6,208 nucleotides of DNA from Fusobacterium sp. (GTDB taxonomy: Bacteria > Fusobacteriota > Fusobacteriia > Fusobacteriales > Fusobacteriaceae), in contig JAHHTB010000111.1 in the NCBI GenBank assembly GCA_020024855.1, positions 1 through 6,208 on the forward strand. Reading direction: 5' to 3'. The notes below the pieces were generated by a model. It did not search any database, was not told the DNA's origin, and was given only the letters and a program-made list of their open reading frames with translations. Positions 6,146 to 6,208 of the stretch are shown here, in pieces. Position 1 is the stretch's first letter. Every line of letters begins with the position of its first letter. Position numbers and translations under genes: made by a program.

Positions 6146-6172
6146 AAAAGATTTTAAAATATTTTTAGAATT

Positions 6173-6208
6173 TTATAATTCTATAATTCCTATAATATCT
6201 TCAAAATC
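6173..6208 (-). CDS. groES: Co-chaperonin GroES, C-terminal end only (partial)
   Basis: The right edge cuts into the gene: only 11 codons and a TAA remain, reading DFEDIIGIIEL. This matches the typical GroES ending (D-I-L-A-I/V-hydrophobic-E), and the gene lies 41 nt upstream of groEL in the standard groES-groEL order. The fragment is too short for independent proof; the identification rests on both the peptide pattern and position. Confidence 0.85.
   Translation of the reverse strand, partial: DFEDIIGIIEL

Noticed and set aside
6144..6168. Possible hairpin (6144-6149 with 6163-6168) partly covering the groEL ribosome binding site
   Set aside because: The stem is only 6 bp, mostly A-U pairs, in AT-rich DNA, and it leaves most of AGGAGG free, so it is too weak to claim as a regulatory structure.
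1..6208. CRISPR array, insertion sequence, tRNA or rRNA
   Set aside because: I saw no regularly spaced repeats, transposase-like proteins, terminal inverted repeats, or cloverleaf or rRNA signatures.

Overview
The window is very AT-rich, and every gene in it reads on the minus strand, from the right edge to the left. Codon use is strongly AT-biased (AGA Arg, TTA Leu), and both the GroEL sequence and the base composition fit an anaerobic low-GC bacterium. Fusobacteriota (Fusobacterium-like) is my best guess, with a low-GC Clostridium-type Firmicute as the alternative. This is inferred from composition and sequence style, not from a search.

Right part (about 4403-6208): the end of a groESL operon. 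The last 11 codons of groES enter at the right edge, followed by a complete groEL. The groEL reading frame extends 21 codons upstream of its first conventional start codon to an ATA codon placed 8 nt behind a perfect AGGAGG. This is the only start that restores the conserved GroEL N-terminus. A strand-specific Rho-independent terminator (4403-4429) closes the operon.

Left part (about 51-4332): a compact five-gene operon with its own -10 box (4327-4332) and a strong AT-rich terminator (51-107). In transcription order it encodes a 163-aa membrane-anchored HMA-like protein, a 129-aa HMA-like protein, a 731-aa P1B-type metal ATPase, a 251-aa multi-span membrane protein resembling the front half of such an ATPase, and a 96-aa glycine-rich single-span protein with a cysteine-containing tail. 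The first four gene products share one N-terminal domain with the motif H-x3-[G/N]-R-[V/L]-R and a later aromatic-Asp strand end, and none of these domains has the metal-binding CxxC of classical HMA domains. The ATPase has a Ser-Cys-Gly membrane motif instead of CPC or SPC.

Together these features match what is known of P1B-6-type ATPase (FezB) operons, which build ferrosomes, the membrane-bounded iron-storage organelles described in Desulfovibrio, Shewanella, Rhodopseudomonas and Clostridioides. My working interpretation is a ferrosome-type or related metal-compartment operon: the ATPase would load metal across a membrane, and the small HMA-like and membrane proteins would act as partners or membrane-shaping factors. 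The family features are visible in the sequence; the ferrosome assignment is an inference.
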